Origin: Pseudopedobacter sp044361595
GTDB lineage: Bacteria; Bacteroidota; Bacteroidia; Sphingobacteriales; Sphingobacteriaceae
Assembly: GCA_044361595.1 (NCBI GenBank)
Contig: JBIKIN010000008.1
Location: 1 to 64,000 of the forward strand
Direction of reading: 5' to 3'
Length of the DNA: 64,000 bases
The notes under the pieces are model-generated. The model did no database searches. It was given only the letters and a program-made list of their open reading frames with translations, and was not told the origin of the DNA. The stretch's first letter is position 1. Each line of letters starts with the position of its first letter. The position numbers were made by a program, and so were the translations under genes. Positions 53,743-61,512 of the stretch are shown one piece after another.

Positions 53743-54195
53743 ATGCGAGCAGTAATACAAAGAGTTTTAGAAGCAAGTTGTGCCGTAAACAATCAGGTAG
53801 TTGGAGAAATACAGGAAGGTTTATTGGTTTTATTGGGCGTACATCAATCGGATACAGAAGAAGATTTGCAGTGGTTAGCGAAGAAAATTGTTAACATGCG
53901 AATTTTTAATGATGATAATATGCAAATGAATCTTTCTTTGTTAGATAAAGGAGGCAGGATTTTATTAATTTCTCAATTCACTTTATTTGCACAAACAAAA
54001 AAAGGAAATAGGCCTTCCTTTATTGAGGCTGCAAAACCCGATTATGCCGAGCCGATGTATGAAAGAATGATTCTAGCGTTAGAACAAATCACCCAAAATA
54101 AGGTAGAAACTGGGGTTTTTGGTGCCGATATGAAAATAAGATTATTAAATGATGGCCCAGTGACCATTACTATAGACTCAAAAAACAAAGAATAA
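53743..54195 (+). CDS. dtd: D-aminoacyl-tRNA deacylase
   Basis: The 150-residue protein starts MRAVIQRVLEASCAV and has SQFTLFAQTKKGNRPSF near 78 and a C-terminal NDGPVTI, the two motifs that form the active site in the dimer. It removes D-amino acids mischarged on tRNA. The next start codon overlaps its stop (TAATG). Confidence 0.96.
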   Translation: MRAVIQRVLEASCAVNNQVVGEIQEGLLVLLGVHQSDTEEDLQWLAKKIVNMRIFNDDNMQMNLSLLDKGGRILLISQFTLFAQTKKGNRPSFIEAAKPDYAEPMYERMILALEQITQNKVETGVFGADMKIRLLNDGPVTITIDSKNKE

Positions 54196-54521
54196 TGACC
54201 ATAGAAGAAGCGCAAAAAATAGTTGACCAATGGATTAACACTACAGGAGTACGTTATTTTAACGAGTTAACAAACACGGCAATATTGATGGAGGAAGTAG
54301 GAGAAGTAGCCAGAATTATGGCCAGAAAATACGGAGAACAATCTTTCAAAAAGTCTGATGAAGAAGTTAACCTTGCCGATGAAATGGCCGATGTGTTATT
54401 TGTTTTAATTTGCTTGGCAAACCAAACGGGTATTAATTTAACCGATGCTTTAGAGAAAAATTTAGAAAAAAAATCTATTAGAGATTCCGATAGGCACAAA
54501 AACAACCCTAAACTGAGCTAA
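54195..54521 (+). CDS. MazG-like nucleotide pyrophosphohydrolase
   Basis: The 108-residue all-helical protein has the EExxE and ExxD metal motifs: LMEEVGEVARIMARK near 31 and LADEMADVLFVLICLA near 60. It probably hydrolyses non-canonical NTPs. It is translationally coupled to dtd and stops 18 bp from the converging bshA gene. Confidence 0.88.
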   Translation: MTIEEAQKIVDQWINTTGVRYFNELTNTAILMEEVGEVARIMARKYGEQSFKKSDEEVNLADEMADVLFVLICLANQTGINLTDALEKNLEKKSIRDSDRHKNNPKLS

Positions 54522-54539
54522 ACTTCATTAATTTTAAAT

Positions 54540-55682
54540 TTAACTAAAAGTTGCAGAGGAAGCATCTATTACCTCTTTATAAAAGTTGATATAGAGTGGT
54601 AAAATTTTATCTAAGTCAAAATCTTTAGCTCGTTTTAACGCATTTTCTTTGAAAGAAAGTAGTATTTCGTCGTTTTCTAGGATATAAATAGCGTTTTTTG
54701 CCATCCCATCTATATCTCCAACATTATTCATAAAACCAGTTACTCCGTCTATGTTTAACTCGGGTAAACCTCCTGTATTGGTAGAAATTACAGGTACTTT
54801 ACAAGCCATCGCTTCTAAAGCCGCTAAACCAAAACTTTCTGATTCTGAAGGCATGATAAACAAATCAGCTACAGATAAAATTTCTTCTACGGCATCTTGC
54901 TTCCCCAAAAATCTTACATGCTCACAAACCTTCAAATCTCTACACAGTTGTTCGCAAATAACACGCTCGGGACCATCTCCAACCATTAATAACTTGGCTG
55001 GAACTTTTCTCAAAATTCTTTGAAAAATATGAACCACGTCTTGGGTACGCTTTACTTTTCTAAAATTAGAAGTATGGACTAATATTTTTTCATTTTGTGG
55101 TGCAATAGCTTTTTTAAAATGATCTTTTGGCTTTAAACTAAACCTGTTATGGTCTATAAAATTCGGAATAACTCTAATATCTTTCTTAATCTCGAAATGA
55201 TCGTAAGTAGATTTTTTAAGGTCTTCTGAAACAGCTGTTACTCCATCAGATTGATTGATAGAAAAAGTAACAACAGGCTTATAAGTTAAATCTTTACCCA
55301 CCAAAGTAATATCTGTACCATGTAAAGTGGTAACTATTGGAATATGTATGTTGTAGGTTGCTAAAATTTGTTTGGCCATATATGCCGCCGAAGCATGAGG
55401 AATAGCATAATGAACATGTAGAACATCTAATTGCTCAAACCTTACCACATCTACCATTTTACTAGATAGCGCCAATTCATACGGGGCATAATCAAATAAT
55501 GGGTAATTAGAAACAGAAACTTCGTGATAAAATAAGTTTTCTGAGAAAAAATCTAATCTTGCAGGTTGCCTGTAAGTGATAAAATGTACTTGGTGTCCAG
55601 CATCTGCCAAGGCCTTTCCTAACTCTGTGGCTACTACACCACTACCCCCAAAGGTAGGGTAACAAACAATACCTATTTTCAT
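54540..55682 (-). CDS. bshA: N-acetyl-alpha-D-glucosaminyl L-malate synthase
   Basis: The 380-residue GT4 enzyme starts MKIGIVCYPTFGGSGVVA and has HVHYAIPHASAAYMA near 90, TTLHGTDITLVG near 118 and PSESESFGLAALEAMACK near 278. It joins UDP-GlcNAc and malate in the first step of bacillithiol synthesis, a cytoplasmic thiol used by many Bacteroidota. It is a single gene. Confidence 0.94.
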   Translation of the reverse strand: MKIGIVCYPTFGGSGVVATELGKALADAGHQVHFITYRQPARLDFFSENLFYHEVSVSNYPLFDYAPYELALSSKMVDVVRFEQLDVLHVHYAIPHASAAYMAKQILATYNIHIPIVTTLHGTDITLVGKDLTYKPVVTFSINQSDGVTAVSEDLKKSTYDHFEIKKDIRVIPNFIDHNRFSLKPKDHFKKAIAPQNEKILVHTSNFRKVKRTQDVVHIFQRILRKVPAKLLMVGDGPERVICEQLCRDLKVCEHVRFLGKQDAVEEILSVADLFIMPSESESFGLAALEAMACKVPVISTNTGGLPELNIDGVTGFMNNVGDIDGMAKNAIYILENDEILLSFKENALKRAKDFDLDKILPLYINFYKEVIDASSATFS

Positions 55683-55773
55683 TTATATATTTTGTATTTG
55701 GCAAAAAAACCGCATCACAAATGTAACAAGATTAAAAACTCTTCAATGTTATTTTTTTGTAACAATAACTTGG

Positions 55774-56268
55774 CTAATTTTGCGGATTAGGAACATAATT
55801 AATTTTAGTTTCTAAATCCTTAAGACTGCCTTCTAAATCTTTAATTTTTTTCTCTAAATCTTCGATTTCTTTCTGATTATCGTTTAGCTCTTGATTCAAT
55901 TTTGAAGCTTTTTTAGCATCATTAGAAGATTTTTTTGCAAAATTGGCGGCTTGTTTGGCAAGTTTAGAATCTCCTGGATTTCTTGATAATTCTTCTGACA
56001 ATTCTTTGGCCCTTCCCGAAGATTCGCTAGCATCCTCATTAGCTTTGTTTACTTGTTCTTTTAGATCTGTTGTCTTTAAACTTTCTTTTTCTAAAGCGAT
56101 ATTAAGTTTGTTTAGCTTCGTGTTAAGCATTAATAACTCTTCTTGCGAACTTAGTTTTTGCATTTCGGGGCTTAAGCTCTTTTTAGAGCAAGCCATTATT
56201 AAAGTAATTGTAAATAGCGTCAAAAAAAAGACTACCCTTGGGGTTTTTATTAATTTATTTGTTTTCAT
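55774..56268 (-). CDS. Coiled-coil lipoprotein of unknown function
   Basis: The 164-residue product has a lipoprotein signal with lipobox IMAC and C27. The rest is almost wholly charged coiled coil (about 35-155), with repeated Lys/Asp/Glu/Leu. It is probably tethered to a membrane and extends into the periplasm. No family was recognised. Confidence 0.75.
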   Translation of the reverse strand: MKTNKLIKTPRVVFFLTLFTITLIMACSKKSLSPEMQKLSSQEELLMLNTKLNKLNIALEKESLKTTDLKEQVNKANEDASESSGRAKELSEELSRNPGDSKLAKQAANFAKKSSNDAKKASKLNQELNDNQKEIEDLEKKIKDLEGSLKDLETKINYVPNPQN

Positions 56269-56314
56269 AATTACAGTATTACAAAAACCAATCCATTTTT
56301 TTAAAGCTTGTGCT

Positions 56315-58120
56315 TTATTGCTTCTCTATAGCTTTGTAAACTACATCTTGTATACGAGACCTAATGTTTAAATTCAATAATTTATTACTTACTTCGGGGT
56401 TAACCCTATTAGATAAAAATATATAAACTAAATCTTTGGCAGGGTCTACCCAAACACATGTTCCGGTATAACCCGTATGACCATAAGTTTGATTTGAAGC
56501 TAATTTAGAAGGATAACCCGTTTTAGAATCAGCATCGTAACGATCAAAACCTAAACCTCTCCTACTAATGTCTGATTGTTTGGCGGTAAACATTTCTACT
56601 GTTTTAGGTTTAAAATATCTCTCGCCACCATAAGTTCCTTTATTTAAAAGCATTTGATAAAGAATGGCTAAATCGGATGCATTAGAAAACAATCCTGCAT
56701 GACCAGAAACTCCACCTACCATTGCTGCACCTTGATCATGAACGTAGCCCCAAAGTAGTGTTTTCCTAAAATACTTATCCTGCTCGGTAGGTATAATCTC
56801 GTTTTTAGAGAATCTATAACGAGGATTAAATCCTGTGGTATACATACCTAAAGGTGCATAAAATTGCGATTTCACGTAACTAGCCATAGGTTGTTGCGTA
56901 ATGGTCTCAACAATTTCTTTCATAAAATACATGCTTAAATCGCTATAAACGTATTGTCCACGTGTTTTTAATGCACTCTCTAACATTTGTTTCCACATCA
57001 CATCTTTAAAATAATTCCTCTGCATGTAAAAACTATCTGCAACCTTAATATTATAGGTTTCTGACGAGTCTCTACTAAAATCTGCTGGTTTAATATTGTT
57101 GTAAAACGGAATAAAAGGAATAAATCCCGCTTGGTGCAATAAAACTTCCTTTACCTTTATATTGGCTTTATTGGTGTTTCTGGTTTTTGCAATATAGGTA
57201 CTTATGGTGGTGTCTAAATTTAACTTTCCAGCCTCATACAAACGCATTGTTTCTATGGTAGTTGCAGATGTCTTGGTGATGGAAGCTAAATCAAAAATAT
57301 CAGTAATTAAGGTTTTTGGAGAGCCTTTATCATAAGTGTGAGTACCATAAGCTTTGTTAAATATCACATGTCCAGCTTTAGCTACAAAAACAACCATTCC
57401 AGGTGCTGCTTTTTCTCTAATTGCCTCTGCAGCAATAGCATCTATTGCTTTAAAATCATTAATATTTAAGCCCAATTCCTCGGGTACTGTAAATTTAAAT
57501 CGGCTTTTAGCTATGCTATATCCAGTATTTTTTTGATACCTATCCGTATAGTTCTCAGTTAATCTATTGTTAATTTCTACACCTCCAAAAACCACCTGAG
57601 CCACAAGCGAAGCTCCTTGATTAGTATGTTGCGGGCAATAAATTATTGGTGCTTCTATATCATTTAGCTGTGTTAAACTTTTAACATCGCCAAATAATGC
57701 AATTATTAACGTTTTCTTTTGCTCCATTTCTTTAATAAAGCTTAATACTTCTTTATTAAATAGAGATACATCAGATAGTTCTAAAACAACAGTATTGTAA
57801 AATTTTAATTCATCAACTAGACCTTTAAAATTATCATCTGCTAAATAAAGGTTACCGTTAAAAGCATCTACTTGGCTATATTTATTCAACAAGCTATCAA
57901 ACGTAATGCTATGTGCAAAACCTAAGTTTATGCTCGCAATTTTACGCTGCTCTAGTTTTTTTAAAGGGATTTTCTCTACCTCATTATTTAATACAACGGT
58001 ATTCTTTTCTGCCTCTTTAAAAGATTGCAACCAAGTTAAATCTTGTTGATGCTCTTGTCCGCAGGCTATAAAAAATAAACTGGAGATGAAGTAAATCGTA
58101 AAAATTGCCTTTTTTATCAT
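56315..58120 (-). CDS. Serine-hydrolase lipoprotein (class C beta-lactamase fold) with a GH3 C-domain-like N-terminus
   Basis: The 601-residue product has a lipobox (FFIAC, C20). Residues about 25-200 recall the C-terminal domain of family-3 glycoside hydrolases, and about 215-600 is a beta-lactamase/PBP4-like domain. That domain has S-x-x-K in ASITKTSA near 285, a YSD motif near 392 and HTGYTG near 546. In Bacteroidota, GH3 enzymes fused to this domain are longer and carry a TIM barrel; here the barrel is absent. A role in cell-wall turnover is likely. It overlaps the upstream gene by 4 nt. Confidence 0.82.
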   Translation of the reverse strand: MIKKAIFTIYFISSLFFIACGQEHQQDLTWLQSFKEAEKNTVVLNNEVEKIPLKKLEQRKIASINLGFAHSITFDSLLNKYSQVDAFNGNLYLADDNFKGLVDELKFYNTVVLELSDVSLFNKEVLSFIKEMEQKKTLIIALFGDVKSLTQLNDIEAPIIYCPQHTNQGASLVAQVVFGGVEINNRLTENYTDRYQKNTGYSIAKSRFKFTVPEELGLNINDFKAIDAIAAEAIREKAAPGMVVFVAKAGHVIFNKAYGTHTYDKGSPKTLITDIFDLASITKTSATTIETMRLYEAGKLNLDTTISTYIAKTRNTNKANIKVKEVLLHQAGFIPFIPFYNNIKPADFSRDSSETYNIKVADSFYMQRNYFKDVMWKQMLESALKTRGQYVYSDLSMYFMKEIVETITQQPMASYVKSQFYAPLGMYTTGFNPRYRFSKNEIIPTEQDKYFRKTLLWGYVHDQGAAMVGGVSGHAGLFSNASDLAILYQMLLNKGTYGGERYFKPKTVEMFTAKQSDISRRGLGFDRYDADSKTGYPSKLASNQTYGHTGYTGTCVWVDPAKDLVYIFLSNRVNPEVSNKLLNLNIRSRIQDVVYKAIEKQ

Positions 58121-59748
58121 TTCTTATAAACCGATTTTCCCGAGATGAACGTTTGCAATACTTGTGTAGTTGCAATTTGAGTATCCTTTACTTTCATAAT
58201 ATCTTGATTAATGACAATGAAATCGGCCAGTTTGCCTACCTCAATACTTCCTTTCTCTAGCTCTTCAAAATTAGATTTTGCTGCCCAAATGGTCATTCCT
58301 CTTAACGCTTGTTCCCTAGTTAAAGCATTTTCTGATTGAAAACCTTTAACGGGATAGTTTTTTAAATCTTTACGAGCTACTGCCGCTAAAAAGGTGTACA
58401 TCGGGTTTATTTGTTCTACTGGGAAATCGGTTCCTAGCGGGATCCAACCATTTTGATTTAAAAGATCTAAATAGGCGTAAGCCGATTTTACACGCTCTTT
58501 ACCTAATCTATCGGCAGCCCAATACATATCAGAAGTTGCATGCGTAGGCTGAACCGATGGAACAATATTATTTTGCCCAAACATGGCAAAATCAGCCGGA
58601 TTTACCACTTGTGCATGTTCAATTCTCCAGCGTTTATCGTTTTTACCCTTCAATACATCGGCATAAATTTTTAAAATGGTTCTATTTGCCGAGTCGCCAA
58701 TGGCATGCGTACACATCTGAAAATCGTGTTTATTTATTTTTTCCGCCACTTCTTTAAAGTGCTTTTGTTCTGAAAGTAAAAAACCTAAATGGTCTTTTTT
58801 ATCGGCATAAGGTTCTAATAAACACGCACCACGACTACCTAATGCCCCATCGCCATAAACCTTGAAAGAACGAACATTTAAAAAGTCGGTTTTAATTTTA
58901 CCACGCTTAATCAAAAAATCATAATTCTTTTCGGCATCAGAAAGCATTACATAAAGTCTCATGTTAAGTTGCTTAGCTTGTTGCAAAGAATCTATCAATA
59001 AAACATCTTCAAAGTCTAAACCACAATCATCTACAGTAGTTAAACCTACGGCAAAACAATTATTAGCTGCATCTTTTAACGATTCCTCTTTTTGCGCTCT
59101 AGTAAAGGCAGGTATTTTTTGGCTAACTAAATCAACTGCATTATCAATCAGTAATCCAGTAAGTTTTCCATTTTTAACTACTATATCACCACCTACTAGT
59201 TTTTGTCCTAAAGTTATTTTAGCCGAATCCAATGCCACCTGATTAACCATTGCCGCATGTCCATCTATACGTGTTAAAATTACCGGACGGTTAGGAAATA
59301 AACTATCCAGCATGCTTTTATCTGGAAATTCTTTCACTGCCCAATCATTTTGATCCCATCCACGGCCAATAATCCAACCGTCTGTGTTTTCTTGTCCGTA
59401 AACCTTTAATTTTTGTAAAATTTCATCCCAGCTTTTTGTTTCCACCAAATCTAAAGTTTGTAAACCCTGTCCGTATCTAAAAAAGTGGGCATGTGCGTCA
59501 ATTAATCCAGGTAAAATAACTTGTCCTTTAGCATCAATCACTTCCACTGCTTTATAATCTGCTAAAATTTGCGCTGTTGTACCAGTAGCAATAATTTTTC
59601 CATTAGAAATTGCAAAAGCTTCAATCATACTAAAAGCCGAGTCTACTGTGTAAACTTTAGCATTGATAATTACTAAATCGGCATGTTTCTTCATCTTGCA
59701 AGAAGCCAATAAGGCAACAAAACCACAGTAAAGCAAAAATTTATTCAT
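58117..59748 (-). CDS. YtcJ-like amidohydrolase lipoprotein
   Basis: The 543-residue protein has a lipobox (LLASC, C17), HAHFF near 88, KVYGDGALGSRGA near 291, CTHAIGD near 345 and GTDFPVE near 440, so the amidohydrolase-3 metal site appears intact. It resembles N-substituted formamide deformylases and YtcJ proteins; the substrate is unknown. It is the first gene of a two-gene operon with the serine hydrolase. Confidence 0.88.
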   Translation of the reverse strand: MNKFLLYCGFVALLASCKMKKHADLVIINAKVYTVDSAFSMIEAFAISNGKIIATGTTAQILADYKAVEVIDAKGQVILPGLIDAHAHFFRYGQGLQTLDLVETKSWDEILQKLKVYGQENTDGWIIGRGWDQNDWAVKEFPDKSMLDSLFPNRPVILTRIDGHAAMVNQVALDSAKITLGQKLVGGDIVVKNGKLTGLLIDNAVDLVSQKIPAFTRAQKEESLKDAANNCFAVGLTTVDDCGLDFEDVLLIDSLQQAKQLNMRLYVMLSDAEKNYDFLIKRGKIKTDFLNVRSFKVYGDGALGSRGACLLEPYADKKDHLGFLLSEQKHFKEVAEKINKHDFQMCTHAIGDSANRTILKIYADVLKGKNDKRWRIEHAQVVNPADFAMFGQNNIVPSVQPTHATSDMYWAADRLGKERVKSAYAYLDLLNQNGWIPLGTDFPVEQINPMYTFLAAVARKDLKNYPVKGFQSENALTREQALRGMTIWAAKSNFEELEKGSIEVGKLADFIVINQDIMKVKDTQIATTQVLQTFISGKSVYKK

Positions 59749-59874
59749 AACAAATATCTATCTAATCAATAAAAATAAAGGTAAGACCCTAAATGCATAA
59801 AGCCAATTTAATTATAGAATAGTTAACATAACAAGTTAATTACAAAGAATAAATACGGTTTATAAACTGGCAAT

Positions 59875-59897
59875 CCACCCCAGAAAAAAAGGGGTGG
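59875..59897. repeat. Short GC hairpin
   Basis: CCACCCC and GGGGTGG are perfect complements around a 9-nt A-rich loop, directly before the 57-bp hairpin element. Confidence 0.5.
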
Positions 59898-59907
59898 CCA
59901 AGCTGCG

Positions 59908-59964
59908 TCGGGGTTCCGTAATTGATGAAGCCGTTTAAAAGGCTTCATACATGTACCGAGCCCT
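59908..59964 (+). repeat. 57-bp hairpin element, copy A
   Basis: This copy begins TCGGGGTTCCGTAATT, has the perfect inner stem ATGAAGCC/GGCTTCAT around GTTTAAAA and ends TGTACCGAGCCCT. The complement of 63891-63947 matches it at 52 of 57 positions. Confidence 0.85.
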
Positions 59965-60054
59965 TTGCATCTTTATTGCGAATATATTATGGAAATAAAA
60001 TAGCTAAATCCAAAGTCTGTGTCATCATAGAGCATTTGTGAAATATTTTCGCAT

Positions 60055-60076
60055 CGGTCTGTGGGGACACAGACCG
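60055..60076. repeat. GGTCTGTG hairpin, copy 1
   Basis: CGGTCTGTG and CACAGACCG are perfect complements around GGGA. It is the first of four such hairpins around the 60334 gene. Confidence 0.85.
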
Positions 60077-60175
60077 AGGTCACGGAATAAGTTTTCGGTC
60101 TTTACCCAATTAAATCTGTGCATCTGTGGCAATTTTTTTTAGCCACATGCGCACTAGTAATATATTACCCTTCCC

Positions 60176-60199
60176 ATGGTCTGTGTCCCCACAGACCAT
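60176..60199. repeat. GGTCTGTG hairpin, copy 2
   Basis: ATGGTCTGTG pairs with CACAGACCAT around TCCC. The loop is the complement of copy 1, so the unit is inverted relative to it. Confidence 0.85.
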
Positions 60200-60217
60200 T
60201 TATAAAATATTAAGATT

Positions 60218-60241
60218 TCGGTCTGTGAGGACACAGACCGA
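60218..60241. repeat. GGTCTGTG hairpin, copy 3
   Basis: TCGGTCTGTG pairs with CACAGACCGA around AGGA, in the orientation of copy 1. Confidence 0.85.
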
Positions 60242-60333
60242 GATAATTAAAAGTATAATTTAAAAAAACCCCATTTCTATTTTCAGCACAAAATATTTAA
60301 CTTCAAACTGTTAAATCAAAATTCCCGCTCATT

Positions 60334-60852
60334 ATGAAAAAATACTTTCTATTCGTTCTACTTGTTGTTTTTTGTAAAACCACCAATGCTCAAATACAAA
60401 TGGATAAATATACAGTAGGGAACTTTACTGTGAATTTGCCAGATTATATGAGTAAAACTGGTGGCTTAAACCCTGATGCCGCCATACAGTTTAGGAATAT
60501 GGTTAGAGACGTTTCTGGTTATGTAATTAGAGAAGAAAAAACAGTAAAGGAGATAGATAATCCTGCCAATCCAGACATCAACCAATTTTATGAAACGTTT
60601 ATTAAGGATTTTTTAAAAGATAAAGAGGAAAGAAAAGTTGCCGCCTCAAAAATTAGCACAAACGGAAATGTTAAATTTATAGAAACCGACTTGAGCTATT
60701 TAGACGATGAAACCGTAATTTATTACTACTATTTTGTTGGCATTGCCGAAACCAAAAATGCTTTTTACAAAGTAATTTGCGTTAGTTCCTTAGATTTTAA
60801 AAACCAATACAAGGCTGATTTTCAGAAGATTTTGTATAGTATTAAGGATTAA
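60334..60852 (+). CDS. Small secreted protein of unknown function
   Basis: The 172-residue product has a signal peptide (about 1-19, ending TTNA). A mixed alpha/beta domain follows, with the start VGNFTVNLPDYMSKTGGLNP and a tyrosine-rich strand (VIYYYYFVGI near 128). No family was recognised. It is the only gene between the GGTCTGTG hairpins, three of which lie upstream and one 31 bp downstream. Confidence 0.7.
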   Translation: MKKYFLFVLLVVFCKTTNAQIQMDKYTVGNFTVNLPDYMSKTGGLNPDAAIQFRNMVRDVSGYVIREEKTVKEIDNPANPDINQFYETFIKDFLKDKEERKVAASKISTNGNVKFIETDLSYLDDETVIYYYYFVGIAETKNAFYKVICVSSLDFKNQYKADFQKILYSIKD

Positions 60853-60882
60853 TTTGTTCGATAAATATTAAAAAAAATCCAT

Positions 60883-60902
60883 GGTTTGTGTCCCCACAAA
60901 CC
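60883..60902. repeat. GGTCTGTG hairpin, copy 4 with a compensated base pair
   Basis: GGTTTGTG pairs with CACAAACC around TCCC. Against the other copies one C-G pair has become T-A on both arms, which keeps the stem intact. Confidence 0.85.
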
Positions 60903-60905
60903 CCA

Positions 60906-61052
60906 CTAGCGCAAGTCTTAGTGAAATGGACTATGCCATAGCCTGACTTGGGCTTTTTTTCTATCGAATTCCTTTTAACATAAATTGGTTTATCTGTTTA
61001 AAACACAAGTCTCCTTTCTCACTTACCCCAGCTCGTAAGACTTGCGCCAGTA
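60906..61052. repeat. CTTGCGCC repeats in the spacer after the 60334 gene
   Basis: CTAGCGCAAGTCTTAG (60906-60921) and the opposite-facing AAGACTTGCGCCAGT (61037-61051) are arms of a distant inverted repeat. A third unit, in the orientation of the second, lies at 61110-61131, within the end of the next gene. Confidence 0.65.
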
Positions 61053-61096
61053 TGGGATTAATTAATAAAATGTAAACTTATTTCAGGACAAGACAC

Positions 61097-61510
61097 TCAC
61101 TTGCCCTTGCTCGGAAGACTTGCGCCAGTGTAGATTCTTCTTTTTTTTAACATAATCATATAATCTCTATCTGTTAAATGATTTTGATATATTTCCCAAT
61201 ATTTATCCAATAATTGGAAAAGTTCATCATTAGATATATCGCTTCTTCTTCTAAGTTCTGGTATACTCGAGGATTGAAAATTTATCTCCACCTGTGGTTT
61301 CGACAATAATTCTTTAATTATTGTAAATACAGCTTTTTTTAACTCTGGATCATATAAATTTCTTTTCTTATCATCAGCATCAAGAAAAGAAATTATATCT
61401 CCAATATGTTCCATACTTAAAGTATTTGGAGATATGCCCTCTTCAAGCATATCATTGATTATTTGATTAAAGTTATTTATTTGGTTTTTGTCTAAATAAA
61501 GGTTGCTCAT
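61097..61510 (-). CDS. Small cytoplasmic protein, candidate immunity partner of the upstream lipoprotein
   Basis: The 137-residue product has no signal peptide and is helical and charged, without a recognised family. Its ATG lies 2 bp after the stop of the upstream lipoprotein gene, so the two are translationally linked. This is how toxin-immunity pairs are arranged, but the role is inferred. The last 11 residues (YTGASLPSKGK) are encoded by an intergenic-type repeat unit, so the original C-terminus was probably replaced. Confidence 0.6.
   Translation of the reverse strand: MSNLYLDKNQINNFNQIINDMLEEGISPNTLSMEHIGDIISFLDADDKKRNLYDPELKKAVFTIIKELLSKPQVEINFQSSSIPELRRRSDISNDELFQLLDKYWEIYQNHLTDRDYMIMLKKRRIYTGASLPSKGK
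61110..61131 (-). repeat. CTTGCGCC repeat unit inside the 3' end of the 61097 gene
   Basis: This unit matches 61031-61052 at 20 of 22 positions; the shared core is AAGACTTGCGCCAGT. It encodes the end of the 61097 product. Confidence 0.75.
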
Positions 61511-61512
61511 GA

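Noticed and set aside
60055..60241. CRISPR or tandem terminators
   Set aside because: The GGTCTGTG hairpins are irregularly spaced, alternate in loop orientation and lack T-tracts, so they look like dispersed palindromic repeats.
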